Below are positions 24,826-37,880 of a stretch of DNA of 64,000 nucleotides, piece after piece (positions within the stretch are counted from its first letter, which is position 1; each line of letters starts with the position of its first letter). This DNA is from Baylisascaris procyonis (taxonomy: Eukaryota > Nematoda > Chromadorea > Rhabditida > Ascarididae): contig JAZARR010000229.1 in assembly GCA_037389465.1 (NCBI GenBank), positions 719,501 through 783,500 on the forward strand. Reading direction: 5' to 3'. Both the position numbers and the translations under genes were made by a program. The notes under the pieces are model-generated. The model made no database searches. It was not told the origin of the DNA and saw only the letters and a list, made by a program, of their open reading frames with translations.

Positions 24826-27821
24826 CAACTAAAATCAGTATGCGCCATCATATTTCATGACCAACTGTGGTATAAAGCGCATTTTATTTTCGATGAACTT
24901 GAAAATTGCAAGTTTATTTCAATCTTGCTGAGAGAGTGTTGAGAACGTTCTCTAAGTATATTATGCAAGTGGAGATGAAACACTCACTTGATAGATCGCA
25001 AATCTCACATAACTAACTACTTCATTTAAATATCACGCATTGGGCTTATTCATTCATGGATAGGGTTGATTAACGGAATCAGCATCCATTCACTACAGTG
25101 TATCAATACAATGCTTTTTTTTCACATTTCGATACATTCATTTGCGAGATTTTCCCAGCTAAATTGGTGGAAAACTTGCATCTAAATCACCATCTGAGAA
25201 AGAAGTTTCTTATGTAATGCATAATATGCATCGAAAAAATGCCGACGATAGCGGACTCAGTTTTTAATAATTTTGAACAACGATATAGAATACAAAGATT
25301 GATTAGAATTTCCTCGATGGAGCACTAAAGTACCTAAAGTTTGCTGAGTACTTGGGCAACTGTTTGTTTTGTTACTGCAGCGACGCATTATTGTGCATAG
25401 AAACGCTTTATTTTCAAAACTGATTAATCAGTAACGAGATGAGTCGATGCCCAAGACGTACTGAGCACATTGCAAACACCTCGAGAATTTATTTGCCAAG
25501 CAAGTCACATGGAAGAATGCACATTTTTAAAGCAATATTTATATGTAAAATGTCTTTACGTTGATTTTCAAATAGGAAATATATTCTCGTCTGCTTCTAT
25601 GCTTCCTTATTGAAAAAATTATGCTAAATATCTTCATTTCAAAATAAAAGAGTTAAGTTAATAAGAGCGAGGTAGTGCAAGTTAGGGCAACATATAAAAA
25701 TCCAATAGAGAGCATTAATTTGCGCAAGCTGAACTTCAATATTACACAGATGATGCAAACGGTGGATTGTGTTTCATATAGGTGCTGGATTTATATAATT
25801 GCTCATTAGAGATCGACAATCGCACATCACGAAGGTGGTTTTTTATGTGCGGAGGCGGAAATGTGTTGGAGAATGAAAAAAACCCTTATTTGCGTAGTTG
25901 TACAGGGTAAAGTTTCGAGGTGAAATGAGAAATAAGAAAAGAAATGTAATATCTCAAAAATTCAAGTTAAAGTCTACAATAGGTTCTTTCATAACTACAC
26001 TTACGATGCTACATTCAAGCACATGACATAGGAGGTGTGCCGAGATTACTTCGTTGAGCATATTTCTTGCCAGGATAGTATAGACTAAAGTTGCAGTAAA
26101 CATAACGATTTCATGGAATATTGTTTGCGTTTTTAGGTTTTTCAAGTTGAAAAATTTACAAAAGAGACTTGACGTAACTACGTAGGAAACGAGTAAAATG
26201 TCATCGATGATGAAACGTACTCGACGATAATTTCGCATTCAATATTCTGGCGCTATCACAGTCATTTTATGATGGTCGCATGATATTCAACTCTACAGAA
26301 ATATACTCCCTCGTGAATTTCATTTTAACGCGCTTTGTTGTGTTGATAAGATTAGCGTTATAAGAATTTAAAAGATAACTGAGAACATTTATTTAATCCA
26401 TGCCAAATTTGAATGAAAATATTCAAGGAGATGAAATTCTCGATGGATTAGTTGAAAAAAGCAGATTATGATGAAACTGAATGAGATATAGTAAGTATGA
26501 CGGCTATAGAATAGTGTTGTTCATTGGGAAGATAAAAACGTTATAGTCTATGCAGGACTTGTTTGTGTTTCCATAGTTATCCGAACTGACGCGAATAATG
26601 AAGGATTTGATAACGCCGATAAGATAACGCTGCATTTAATTGCCAAACACATTATTTCATAGCTCAAGCACAAATACTAGCCGATTTATGTGGCAGTAAC
26701 GGTGGGCTCTGAAATACCCGTACGACCTTAAAGTCATTGCTAAGCGTTATACTGCGCTCTAATTTAGAAGATATGATGAGTCGCGGGAATAATATACAAA
26801 GTAGTCACGGTCCTCATACGATCGCCGCAAAATGTCCTGCGAACGCACCCTTTTTATATACTTCGATGTCCTTATCACTATAACAAATTCGAAAATTTGC
26901 CGGTGATCATATTATGGTGCGAGTAAACAAGAAAATTTTGGTAAATTCCCCTTCGGCCATACTCAAATTGAATTTGGTGGATCAGCGAACATATATGAAT
27001 AAATTTGTAGAAATAGCAGATTGGAGCAATGTCATTCACAAATAGAATTCCGCAAGTGTTCACCCAAGGAAAAATGGTCGTCTTAACTGTAGAGATATCA
27101 GATATGCAAAACATTGCTCTTTGAGCATATGTCAGCATTTTGAAGCAATTGTAGTTTAAATAAGAGAGTCTGAAATGCTAAAATGGCTCAAAAGATTTTT
27201 GAGGAAAAGCTCCATTCGAACACGAAATGGGGTTTATTATAGATATGCATATGGGGATTATATTGTTGGATCGAAATCATGCACATGCCATATTGCAGTG
27301 TTAATGCGGGGGATTTGAATGCAAAGAAAGAGTCGGATGATTTCTTTGCTAGAGGGCAACACAGCAAAACGCCAGTAATTAAAACTAAAGACTGAGGCAA
27401 AAGAACCGTTTACAACAATTTCCTTTAAGAGTGAAATTAATGAAGCAACACGCATAAAATGAATTGCTCAACAGAGATGGACTCAGCATCGCACTTTTTT
27501 ATTCGTTTATAATAATAGCAGTAACGAAATGGTCTCCTTTATCGCAGTAACAAATATCTTTTGGTGAAAGATGAAACAATTTTTTAAAATAAAAGTTGAT
27601 CATTTTTCAAGGGATTTAATATCATCTAAATAAAATGTACGTAAATAGGTGTCTCAAGAAAGTGACTGTTGAATTGCACAATCGACACAATATCTATCAC
27701 ATAGACGAACGATTATACGGGTAACTATGATGGCAACAGGATGAACTGCCAACATTCGAAGCTGCATGCAGTAAGTATAATGGTAACGTTGTTTATGCTT
27801 TCAGTAAAAGTGTACAAAAGA
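24826..27821. other. No gene recognised
   Basis: AT-rich sequence with no splice-bounded coding segment that I can support. Confidence 0.5.
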
Positions 27822-28105
27822 TTAATTATTACTGTTATTATAACTACAACGGTTATTACAGCTACTATTATTTGTTCTTACTAGTATCACCGTTTATTAT
27901 GGTTCTATATTTATTGTTATTTTTATTATTATCGATATTCCTATCGCCAATATTAGTGTTATCGTTATAATTACGATCACTATTATTTTTGGTAATGTTA
28001 CTACTAACATACTGTTATTTATCATTAGCTATTATTCTCATTATTGTTAGCATAAATATTATTAGTCTAACTATAATAATTATCATCATCTTCAATACAG
28101 CTCAA
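27822..28105. repeat. Degenerate ATT/TTA trinucleotide-rich tract
   Basis: Interrupted ATT, TTA and TAT units for about 280 bases, followed directly by a CA-rich tract to about 28250 (CACCCACGCACACC-like units). Both are low complexity; open frames across them are not credible genes. Confidence 0.7.
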
Positions 28106-29306
28106 TTACTTCACCGAATGGCACGTACACCCACGCACACCAAAGCACGCATATATGCACCATCTTTCATACAAGCAGCACACATAAATGCTTATATGTG
28201 CACCCACGCGCAAACCCACCTGCAGACGCAAACACACTTGCACATACACGCTCGGACTCCCTTCCCAGATCCGCCTACCCATCCAGCCGTCCCACTCCCC
28301 CATGCGCTTTGTGTTTGTTGGATACCCCTTTTTCATTGGCAATATGAAGAGAGGTCGGCTTTTCGGAGCACCGGTACGTTTTTTAAACAATGTGAAGTTT
28401 CCTAAGTTTCATCTATAAAGTGCATCATTTACATTTATTAATTCAAATGAGGTGTCAAGCATATGTTTCACAAATTTCAACCTTTATTACCCTAAAATTT
28501 TGTCATACTCTCGCACTGATAGCACGACATCAACAAAAACTTAAAGCATGAATGGTGCTTTCGCTCTCCAGCAAATTAAAATGATTTTCCTGCAGAACAT
28601 TCCTCACAACTGAAAACAATAAAAACAGAATGGGTATATTTTTGACGGTTAGCGAATATGACACGAAAGATTAATAAACTTGCACTACGATTTTATTATC
28701 TTCAAAGGCATAATTGGGTATTATTACGAACGCAGCATTTATTTCAACAAAGGTAACACCTCAAGAACGCTCGAATAAGCTCTAATTAAACGAAATACGA
28801 AACTCATGCCATCTGCAATGCATTTTTTTGCCGATTCCGCAGGAAATTTTCCCGCTCATGAACTACATGTATATTACTCTTCATATCTCCAATGACCATA
28901 AAAAAACAACTTGGATATTTACATATATAAAAACTGCATATGTGCTGCATTTTAGCTGAAGTCAACAACAGTAGTCGTATTTGTAAACTGAGATGTCTAT
29001 AAGCTTTGTTTCCGACAGCAAATAAACCAAATAAGCGTTACCAATTATCTAGTGAGAAATTATGCAGCGAAATGTGCGGCAGGAGTTGATTGATGGCATC
29101 AGATACCGTCTATGCGGAAAATGGGAAAAGCCAATACCAGAAGGAGTTAGGAGTGGTAAACGAAAAGACGAAAGTACTGAGATAATACTTCTGAACTTTT
29201 TTGTGGAAAATTATAAATGGAATGGAAGTAAGTTTGTCGAAGCACAATCTAAAGAAATATGAGCAAACGGAATGCACAGGTGTTGTGCCATGTACGGGTA
29301 GCCGAT

Positions 29307-29567
29307 TCAAAAAAACAATTCAAAAGGCCACTGAAGATGGAAAAGCGCGCGTTCCATCAGGGGATGGGAGCTATGTCTCGGTGATAGTGTGGTGTGGTGA
29401 TGTCTGTGCGTCGCACGGCGGCTAGCTGGTGATGAAGCATGCGCTGCTGTCTCCCAATCGATATACAGCTCGAAATGGACGAAGCCAGCCGGCACGGCAC
29501 GCTCAACCTTCATTAAGCGCAAGCCAACAAGGACATCACACACGCTTGCTCCAGTAATCTTTAGCAT
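29307..29567 (-). CDS. Open, less AT-rich segment (very tentative exon)
   Basis: The minus strand reads LKITGASVCDVLVGLRLMK, then ERAVPAGFVHFELYIDWE, before an alanine- and histidine-rich part that may be past a splice. Base composition stands out from the flanks. No clear acceptor or family. Confidence 0.15.
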   Translation of the reverse strand: MLKITGASVCDVLVGLRLMKVERAVPAGFVHFELYIDWETAAHASSPASRRATHRHHHTTLSPRHSSHPLMERALFHLQWPFELFF

Positions 29568-31928
29568 CCGAATAGCACATGCATCCAGGTGATGCGATTA
29601 CTGCATACAACACTCTGTTCCACTCTCATTATTGCACATTTATTGAAGCGTCATTGGCCAGTATTAGGCATCCGATGCAATCGTCTACTTCTCGCAACAA
29701 AAATTGACGCCTCTTTTTGGCTAATTACAACAAAATCTCTCCCGGCTCCTTTTACCCCTTTTTTCGGCGAATTTCCATTTTAAAATGCCCAACTTGTTAC
29801 TGCAGATTAGCGTTTAAATCATACAAATATGCTTTCATTGTTTGGCAACATGGTAAATGAGATTTTAAGGCCGATGTATTCATAGGTGAACAAATTTACC
29901 ACTATGCGGCATTGTTCACTCGGCTGTTCCATAAATACTTTAGCAACGGTTTGCAAGAATGCTGAAAAGTTTTCCTTTCTTGTTGAATTCAGTGCACTGT
30001 TGTCATATAGAGGATAGTGAATTGAACATAAAACCTGCATCATATGAATGACTGCAAATGAATAGATAGGAAAAATGTCGTTGGGCTTCGTTTTGTCGTT
30101 GTTGTTAGACCTTTGATGCTACCCTCAATTTCCAAACAACTAAATCAGACTCTGAATCCACCAAGTTTGGCTTTACTTTTAACCTTTCGCTGAAGGATCA
30201 AAAAGGAGCCTTGTAAAGCACCCTTCTTATGGCCTCATTAATGTGCATCTTTTGAATGCGCATAATGTGTGGATACGCTGGACAGTTGAGGATTTTCAAG
30301 CCGTCGAATGAGGACATGTACCTACGATACTATAACTGCGTAAAGACTCTGCGGAAGCAGGACTGTCAGCGATTTCTGCCAGGAGCGAGAGCAAAATATT
30401 CAAATTTCGAAAAATCGACAATGACCCTCGATCTTCCGTCGGGAGTGTGGTTTCGGACGCAGCTCTTTCTCATCGGCTCCTCTGTCATGCGGGCACCTTC
30501 GACCGATTTTTCCGCTCTCTAGTTAAATGCATAATATAGGATCAAAAGTACCAAAGGCCAATGGTTTATTCATCAGTCGGGGAGAAGCGGAATGGAAGAT
30601 TTAAACGGAGCGGTAAAACAAATCCAACTGGTTGAATTCAGAGGACCGTAGAAGATAAATGGCAGTAAGAGGCTTGATGATTCAGGAGTAGGACAATGGT
30701 TCATAATTGAGAAACCAACTCGTTTGCAGTAGTAAATCAGTTACGACGAAAGAGATTGTCTTCCGCAGCATTAGATTATTTCGTATTGCTGCAGCTATAA
30801 ATTGCTCTCACATATATTTGAAGGCTTTCTGACGTGATTGAGGTCAGTAATCAGCTGACAATAAGCTCTTCAACATATCGATCATTTTTTTAATCACAGC
30901 ACTTGACAAATATTCTCACTTATATTTCGCGCATCTCATAACCAATTCGTTCATCGTCTCACCATCTACATGTGTGATTGAAAGTGCATCCAAAAAACGC
31001 CTCATATAAGATACGCTGGCCTTTTCCTGCTCGTTCATAAATCTCGATATAATTTAAAACAGGCGCACCATTCACATAACCGTAGTGGTCTTCGCAATGT
31101 TTGAGCTCTGCGGGTACGCAGTTCTAATTGATCGCTGTGCAAGTGAGTGTTCGTGCAGAATTTTGCTTTTACTTTTCCATTTTTTTGCCCCAAATCAACC
31201 AAAACAAGTATTGGAAGAAGGAAATTCCCTTCCCTCCTTTCTCTGCAAATGGTAAAGAAGGCGGCCATCTTGAGACATAGAATCACAACCATGCACTGGC
31301 AAGGTTTAATGCTTCAAAAATGCGTGATAGCTGTGCGAACGATGCGCGTTTTTCTAAAAGGTCCTTAATTAAGTAGCACCAGACGCTTTCATCCTAAAAT
31401 TTTTGCCGTGGCCAGTAGTGCTTCCTTCCTTGCTGATGTGACAGTCTATTTGTGGGTACACTATTCTACGCCCCACTGAAGAAATTTATAGCATAAATGA
31501 AAACGTGCTGTGGTCAGCAATGACCACTGACCAAATATTTTTTTTTTGCAAGATTGCATCACACGATTCAAAAATTGTGGGTTTTATCGTAAAAGTTGCT
31601 GTAAAATGTTCTGTAATGAGAAATTTGTAAGGAATCAATGTAATACCATTGAACGCATGACTTGGTGTTCGCCCGAAATTAGAAGCATTGAAGTTCACGA
31701 CGCTGAGGTGACGGCGTCAAAACCGTATTCTACGAATGCTGTTATTACCCAAAAGAAATTGCTCTATTGCAGTGATCCTCCATAAATTTCTTCCGAAATA
31801 ACAAAAGTATTCGAACTGCGGATTTAGAAATTGTGGCGTTCAACCGGAACACCTATATGAACACCGCAAACGCTTCGCAGCTATCAACCTATTGCAAATG
31901 GAAAAAGCAAAAGCACTGTGCGCAGTAG

Positions 31929-32064
31929 TGTGTAATATGCTTGTACCACGCAACGACCAATGAAAGCATGCTTATGGACAATGGTAATGTCTATCATCGA
32001 ACGTGTTTGCAGTGCAGTGAAAGGAGTATTGCATATCGATGCGTCGGTCCGCATGTGTCCACTT
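31929..32064 (+). CDS. Exon-like segment with a LIM-type zinc-finger half (candidate)
   Basis: Bounded by an AG at 31927-31928 and a canonical GTAAGT donor at 32065. The 45 codons read CVICLYHATTNES, then DNGNVYHRTCLQC, giving C-x2-C-x18-H-x2-C-x2-C, the spacing of the first zinc site of a LIM domain; GNVYH is typical just before the His. The Cys expected two residues later is Arg (CSER), and the second finger (RCVGPHVSTC) is incomplete. It may be a diverged LIM exon, a remnant, or chance. No partner exon was fixed. Confidence 0.3.
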
Positions 32065-35000
32065 GTAAGTAAAGTTTATCCTATCGGCCCGCCAAAGTTT
32101 TCATTCAATTCACAAGCTACCTTACAAAGGGTTCAGAAACCTGAATTCCCTTTCATAAGCTTTGTTGACAAGTCGGAAAGCTCGCCATCAGCGTATCTCA
32201 CCTTAGCAGCCAAGGTGACAAATTGCCAGGTATAGTTGCATTTTGGCACTATGGTAGCATATCATGAATGTAGTTCCGCAGCTTTCACCTATCTGTGCCC
32301 TCCTGCAAAACTCGGCGAGTCAAACCTATTCAATTATTTCATTTGCCGTCCGCAAAGGTATGCTCCAAAATTGTGCTGCTGGAGTGGAGCAGAAGCAATT
32401 CTAGCAGAAAACGAAGGTTGGCAGTGGTCAGGGAGCGGATGAAACGGTTCAACTGGTTAAATTTCACTGGCTGTCCATTATTACATCGTTTATGCGAACC
32501 GTTGAGAACCGACCCTCGGTGATTAGCAATACCTTGAGAGCTATAATTTCCATTAGTTTGGTCTCGGTATCGATCTTTACAGACAGTGTGCCTGATTGAA
32601 TCCAGCCTCTCTCCCCGCTAGAGTAAGACCGGTTTTTCCATCGGGAGCGGAACCGAGTGTAACCACCTTCTGTACGACCATGGATTAAGCATGGCCTTTA
32701 TGCTGGTCAACAACGGATTTAACCGAGATCATGCGAAAACGCACATCCCACGACTGTTTCTGATGCCCTTTGGCATTTCTTTCTTCTCATAATGAGCAAA
32801 GGATTTATAATGACATTTTAAACATGGCCTCTTCAAATGCAGAAGATCAATCATTTGTCGACGAATACAACACGGAAATTGTGCTGACCTATTCGACCAA
32901 TTTAACAGTAACACCAAACAGTATACCGTAACAGCTTAGCATTGAATCGTAATACTGTCTAAAGATTACTGCTTGCAGAGGAAATGGAGAAAACGCGAAA
33001 GAAATCTGTAAAAACCATACAAGCCCTATTACAGCAGCATAGTGCTCTCCTTGGCGAATAGCACAATGAGCGAAGAATATTAGCTATTTGAATGCGCAGT
33101 GAACAGCATTGTCATAAATTCTTGGCGAACATATAGGTGGTTATATCCGGCCAATGAATCGATACAATCTTACAGTTTTCCGCTTAGTAGAAAATGCTAA
33201 AATTAAGCTGTGGTTGATGTGATTGTCGCAATTTGAAGACAGGGGCAGGCAATAGAAGACACTCAAGTGAGCGGAAGCATGAGTTAAGCAGTGAGTATAC
33301 TGAAGCAAGAAGAATATTCCTTGTAATTTCGAGCATTCCGAAACCAATTGTAATTTGACACCTCCTAACGTTGTAAAGTTTTCAACGGCTCTAACTCACA
33401 TCAAATACTCAAATTTCACACCTTCCTTAGAGTCTCACTTGCAATTATGCTGATGCATTTTAGTGCGAAAAAAATCGCACCTTTCAATGTAATGTTGACA
33501 ATGGGTTTTCTGGATTTGCTTTAAGTAGCATTAACTGAAATGCACCATTTGTGAGCTGATATTGCCTGATTGGATCGTATCTCAACTACTCCTACCTTTG
33601 TATTAAACCCATTTACAAAAGAACAAAGCTGATTGTTGGGTCATATGCAGGAACGACTGTGCTTAAATCACGATTGTATATTCTGATGGTCTTATCCATT
33701 TGAAGCCTTTTTTTTCGATACGATTAAATGGCATTTACAACGATACAACCAACAAAAAAGTGTTCATGTGGTGTGCGACAGATTGTGTACACCGTTATAT
33801 AATGATTTGGTAAGAAGTGTATTAGGAATCTGACAACTCCCTTCATAGAATCTTCATTCACCTCGTAAATATTCCATTTAATCATGATATGACTGTGCTG
33901 TCAACAGCTAACTATGATGTAAAGTGAACACCTATAGGATGAGATGAAGAAGTGCATTCCATAGAAAGTAGGTGAGTGTGACTAAAGAATACAAGGAAAT
34001 ACTATCTCGTCAACTGACTATTGAAAAATTTGACAGGAGGATTCGATTCACGTTCGTTTGAGAAAGGAACCACTTTATCGATGGTCATAAATGTTTCACG
34101 CTCGAATAATTAAGGATGGAGTTCGAATATTCTTCCCTCTTCGTTGAGGGGAAACAACCCTCTAAAAGGTCTCTAATTTTGCACACACAGTTTCTTTTGA
34201 TTATAGCTGCAGCTTCACCTGGTACACAACAATTGGAAGGTAATGTTTTATTTTCTCGGTGGGAAACGATTGCATCTTTGCGAAAACATTATCTTGTGCT
34301 TATGCTATATCACTTGCGCTATAGGTGGTATCTTCAGCAGGAAGTTGACTTCTCTGTTTTTCTCTCAAGTGGGCTTGTTTTTTGAACTTGATTTTTCTGT
34401 TATATGAATGTCGTTTAATTCCTTACTTGAACAGTGTTCAGTCAGTATCGCCGTTCGGATTGACAAAGTTTAACTGTTTCATTGGCGACATTATTTATCG
34501 TTCTGATAAAGACTTCGGTTCAATTTGTTCAGAAACTATTCGTAACTGTATTCGTTTCGTTTATTTATTAATTATTTATTAGTTTGACGGACAATAAAAG
34601 AAAAACGATTCGGGACATAAGCAAGCAAAGAACAGCAACAACAACGAAACGCTACATATAGGGAACCTCACACGGAAGGCGCGAGGTCGGATGTTTTTGA
34701 TGCGAGAATCGATGATATATATGAACTTACGATGGCAGCGTCAGGAAATACTGATAGAGCATCCAATATGGGAATTAAGTAAATTCGTAAGTTCTGCTAT
34801 CGCAGAACTTTTATTTTCGATGTGAATTTCTATACGAAAGAATGCCATTAATCACAGTTATTATAAGAGAACTGAAGCAATTACACACTATTCAGAAAGG
34901 GTTAAAGTAATGCAAGTACAATAAAGGTGCTTTCAACTTTTGTGCTCATATTGTCGTTCGTAGATAACTGTATTATTATAAGAATAACAAAGTAGCTCAC

Positions 35001-36412
35001 CTCATATATTCCTCCATTGTTCACCAGGAAAAGAATGGATAAACCACTATCCACGAGAGAACATAATTTCATTTATTCAAAATCATTCCATAATAGAAGT
35101 TCGTTTGTACTGAAAAAATTACAACGCCTGACAAACTTTTTGTGATATGAAAATATCAAGGCACTCCCATATAGCAGAGGTACAGCACGATACGATACAA
35201 TACAATAGGGCAAACAATTAAAAAGTATGGGCGATGCTTGCGTTAAGATCAACAGAGGCACAAATACGCAACACGTATCAACTAGATCCAAGGAGAGCGT
35301 TGTTGGGTTACAATAAACAATGCAACCAAAGTGGAGCTGCTTGATAAAAGAAACTATTCATGTTCATTATTAACGTGCCCCTCTTAATCAACAAGATGGG
35401 AGAGTTCTGAGAATTATTTTTTCAGACATTTAAATAAGTTGCATAAATCCCTTACTCCGAGGTCATTATTGATATCCATAAGAATCCATCGTACTAACTG
35501 AACGATCTCTAATTTATAAAGAAGCCTTCTCATCTTCGAAACTTCAAGATATAATCCTTCAACAAATTTTAGCCCATGGCAATATGCTTTGAACCGTTTG
35601 ATGCCTTAATCAGTCTCAGATGGATCTAATTTGAATATTAACGCAATTCTGCACTTTTGCAAAGTGGAATGAAATCGATAAGCAATAAAAACGCAAATTT
35701 AAACGTTTGAAAGAAATGATTAAACACTGGTATTGAGTCCAAGCAGTTGACTCTGTAACTGTGCATTCGCATCGTGAGTCACGGATGCGGATTCCACACG
35801 CACATTGCCTCCTCCATGGCGACCTTTCCTAAACACTCAAAAAGTAATAATATCTCTTCAAAGAGCAAGAAATTAAATTCAGATAGCAGTGAATATTCCA
35901 CCAACTATCCTTAAATTCGGGCAGCAATCGATAGCTTTCTATTTGTTCATTTTATAATAACGACAATCCTTATTCACCCTTCCACATAACGAGAGAGAAG
36001 AGAGGGGCGAAAGGGAATTTGTAATAAAAGGAAGGTCACCGTTCGTATCGTATGCTAGCCGATGATCACTCGAAACACAGAAGTGAAAGAAGCGAAGAAA
36101 GTTATTCTAATATCGAAAACGGTCTAATTTTCTCAGCACGTTGTTCAATTTTTATACTGAACACGATTATATGCGTGTTACATCATATCGCATTTTCGCA
36201 AAAACCGAATTCCGTTTATCCATAAGTGGATCGATACATCAGTAATTAACTGAGCAGTGAGATCGGTGAAAGTTCAGATATCTTCCAGCAGACTCTTTTC
36301 GATGAACTGTGATGATTTCTAATACCCGTGCTAAAGCTCCTATCATAAGCTGAAGTGTTACCAACACCCGATGTCGAGCAACGAATGCGAATGAGAAGAA
36401 GTTAACACCATT
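32065..36412. other. No gene recognised downstream of mesh
   Basis: A few open frames near 32236-32580 are of mixed quality (one reads SIITSFMRTVENRPSV), with no domain. From 33 kb to the mesh poly(A) signal nothing is supported. Confidence 0.45.
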
Positions 36413-36418
36413 TTATTG
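36413..36418 (-). terminator. Poly(A) signal of the Mesh-like gene
   Basis: AATAAA on the minus strand, 63 bases past the stop codon at 36481. It is the first canonical hexamer downstream, so the 3' UTR is probably short. Confidence 0.6.
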
Positions 36419-36480
36419 AAATCAGGAAACGAGAGATATAAAAGCATACCGCTTCTAATTAAAACATTTAATCTAAGCGC

Positions 36481-37880
36481 TTAGTGCTCCATACGGCAGT
36501 TTAAAATCAACATCTGAGCGGTAACAAACCGTGTTGTGGTAGTGACAGTGGTTGTAGTCGTCTTTGTTGGAGCTGCGGCGGAAGCAGTAACAGTTTCACG
36601 ATACACACCTCCAGCGTTTCCGGCACCGGCGGCTGCCGAAAAGTCCGCACCTCCATGATACGAATCACCGGTCATGTAGTCTAGTGAGCTGGCGTAATTT
36701 GGTGGTGGTGGTGGGGGATATCCTAGTGATCCTCCATATTCTGTTCCCGTTGTGAAACCAGCGCCACTCGAGTAGTCTATACCTTGAAGGGCCAGACACA
36801 TTGATCATGAAAATTCTTCATTACATCGAAATAAGGGAGTAAGTTTGAAATGCAGTCAGTGAAGCAAACTTCATATTATTCCCATATAACATTGTGGAAT
36901 ACTTTTCCACATACACCGTCGTGATTACAAAAGCAATTCTTCCATTCTTCCAAACATCTACCTATGACCTCCATTTCTCAATGGTTTCCAATAATCAAGG
37001 CTACCTTACTTTCACTTTTGTCATCGAATAGACCCGCTGAAAGCAGCAGAATGTGGCTCACATTGGGGTTGGAAAGACATGCAAACTAAATACCTTTCAT
37101 TATGAATTAGAACTTGTGCTCTTTCATGAGCTGCAAAAGGTTCAGTTGAAGATGCAGTTAACAAGCAAAATACGTCATGGCTGAATAGTAATCACGTGCC
37201 TACTGTTTCAAACGAAAAATTTTCGAGGAACGCCTCCACATTCAGAATGACTTAAGAAGCTCCCTATCTTAGAGGAATCCTCAGACAATATAGTGTTTGG
37301 TTGAGCCTATAAATTATATCATGACTGCAGAATTGTCTGCATTTTTTTCAGTGAGCGAACGAACTACATGGAATGCTTTGCAGCTTTCAAACCTTCAGCA
37401 AGATTAGGCGCGCTTCTCACATTAGTCATTGTTTGCACATTGGCATCCTCTTCCATGGCGTCTCTGTAGTCGGCGCGATAATTCTTTCCGCTTCCTTGAT
37501 CCTTCCTATACATTTCGGCCTCCCTGAGGCTGCCTCGGTTGCTTAAACTATTCAACGACTCCGCCTTGCTCTTCGAAAAAGCACGCGTATCATAAGCCTA
37601 TAAAAGAATATTCATTACTCTTTTCTCTGCTGAAACGTGAATACGTTTCGGAGGCCAACATTTACCACATATACCTTTCTATTTCAAAAGCTTTCGGTTT
37701 AATGAGAAATAAGCGCCAAAGACTAACGGCATTATCTTTGAAAAGGCTGAATAAAAACTTCAAAAAATGCACATTTTTATAGAAAGGGACGTACCGTATC
37801 GGATCGCATTGGAGTCTTTTCGTCGATATATGATAACCTCCGACTTGCTTTCTCTTCAGCAACTTTTCGTCTCTTTTGCT
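36481..37880 (-). other. Cytoplasmic tail, exons 28-30
   Basis: About 195 residues after the helix. Exon 29 is charged and Ser-rich (AYDTRAFSKSKAES, SLSNRGSLREAEMY). Exon 30 has a Gly/Tyr-rich part (YSSGAGFTTGTEYGG), a six-proline run before NY that makes a PPxY-type WW-domain ligand, an Ala/Gly stretch, and a Thr-rich segment (TKTTTTTVTTTTRF) near the end. Exon 30 joins exon 29 only if the GTTTGA donor at 37391-37392 is used; without it, translation stops at 37364. Confidence 0.75.

Noticed and set aside
27989..28405. Plus-strand frame of 138 codons over the ATT and CA tracts
   Set aside because: Ile and Thr/His runs come directly from the repeats.
31546..31785. Cys-rich plus-strand frame before the LIM-like exon
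   Set aside because: The Cys spacing fits no zinc finger, and no donor connects it in phase to 31929.
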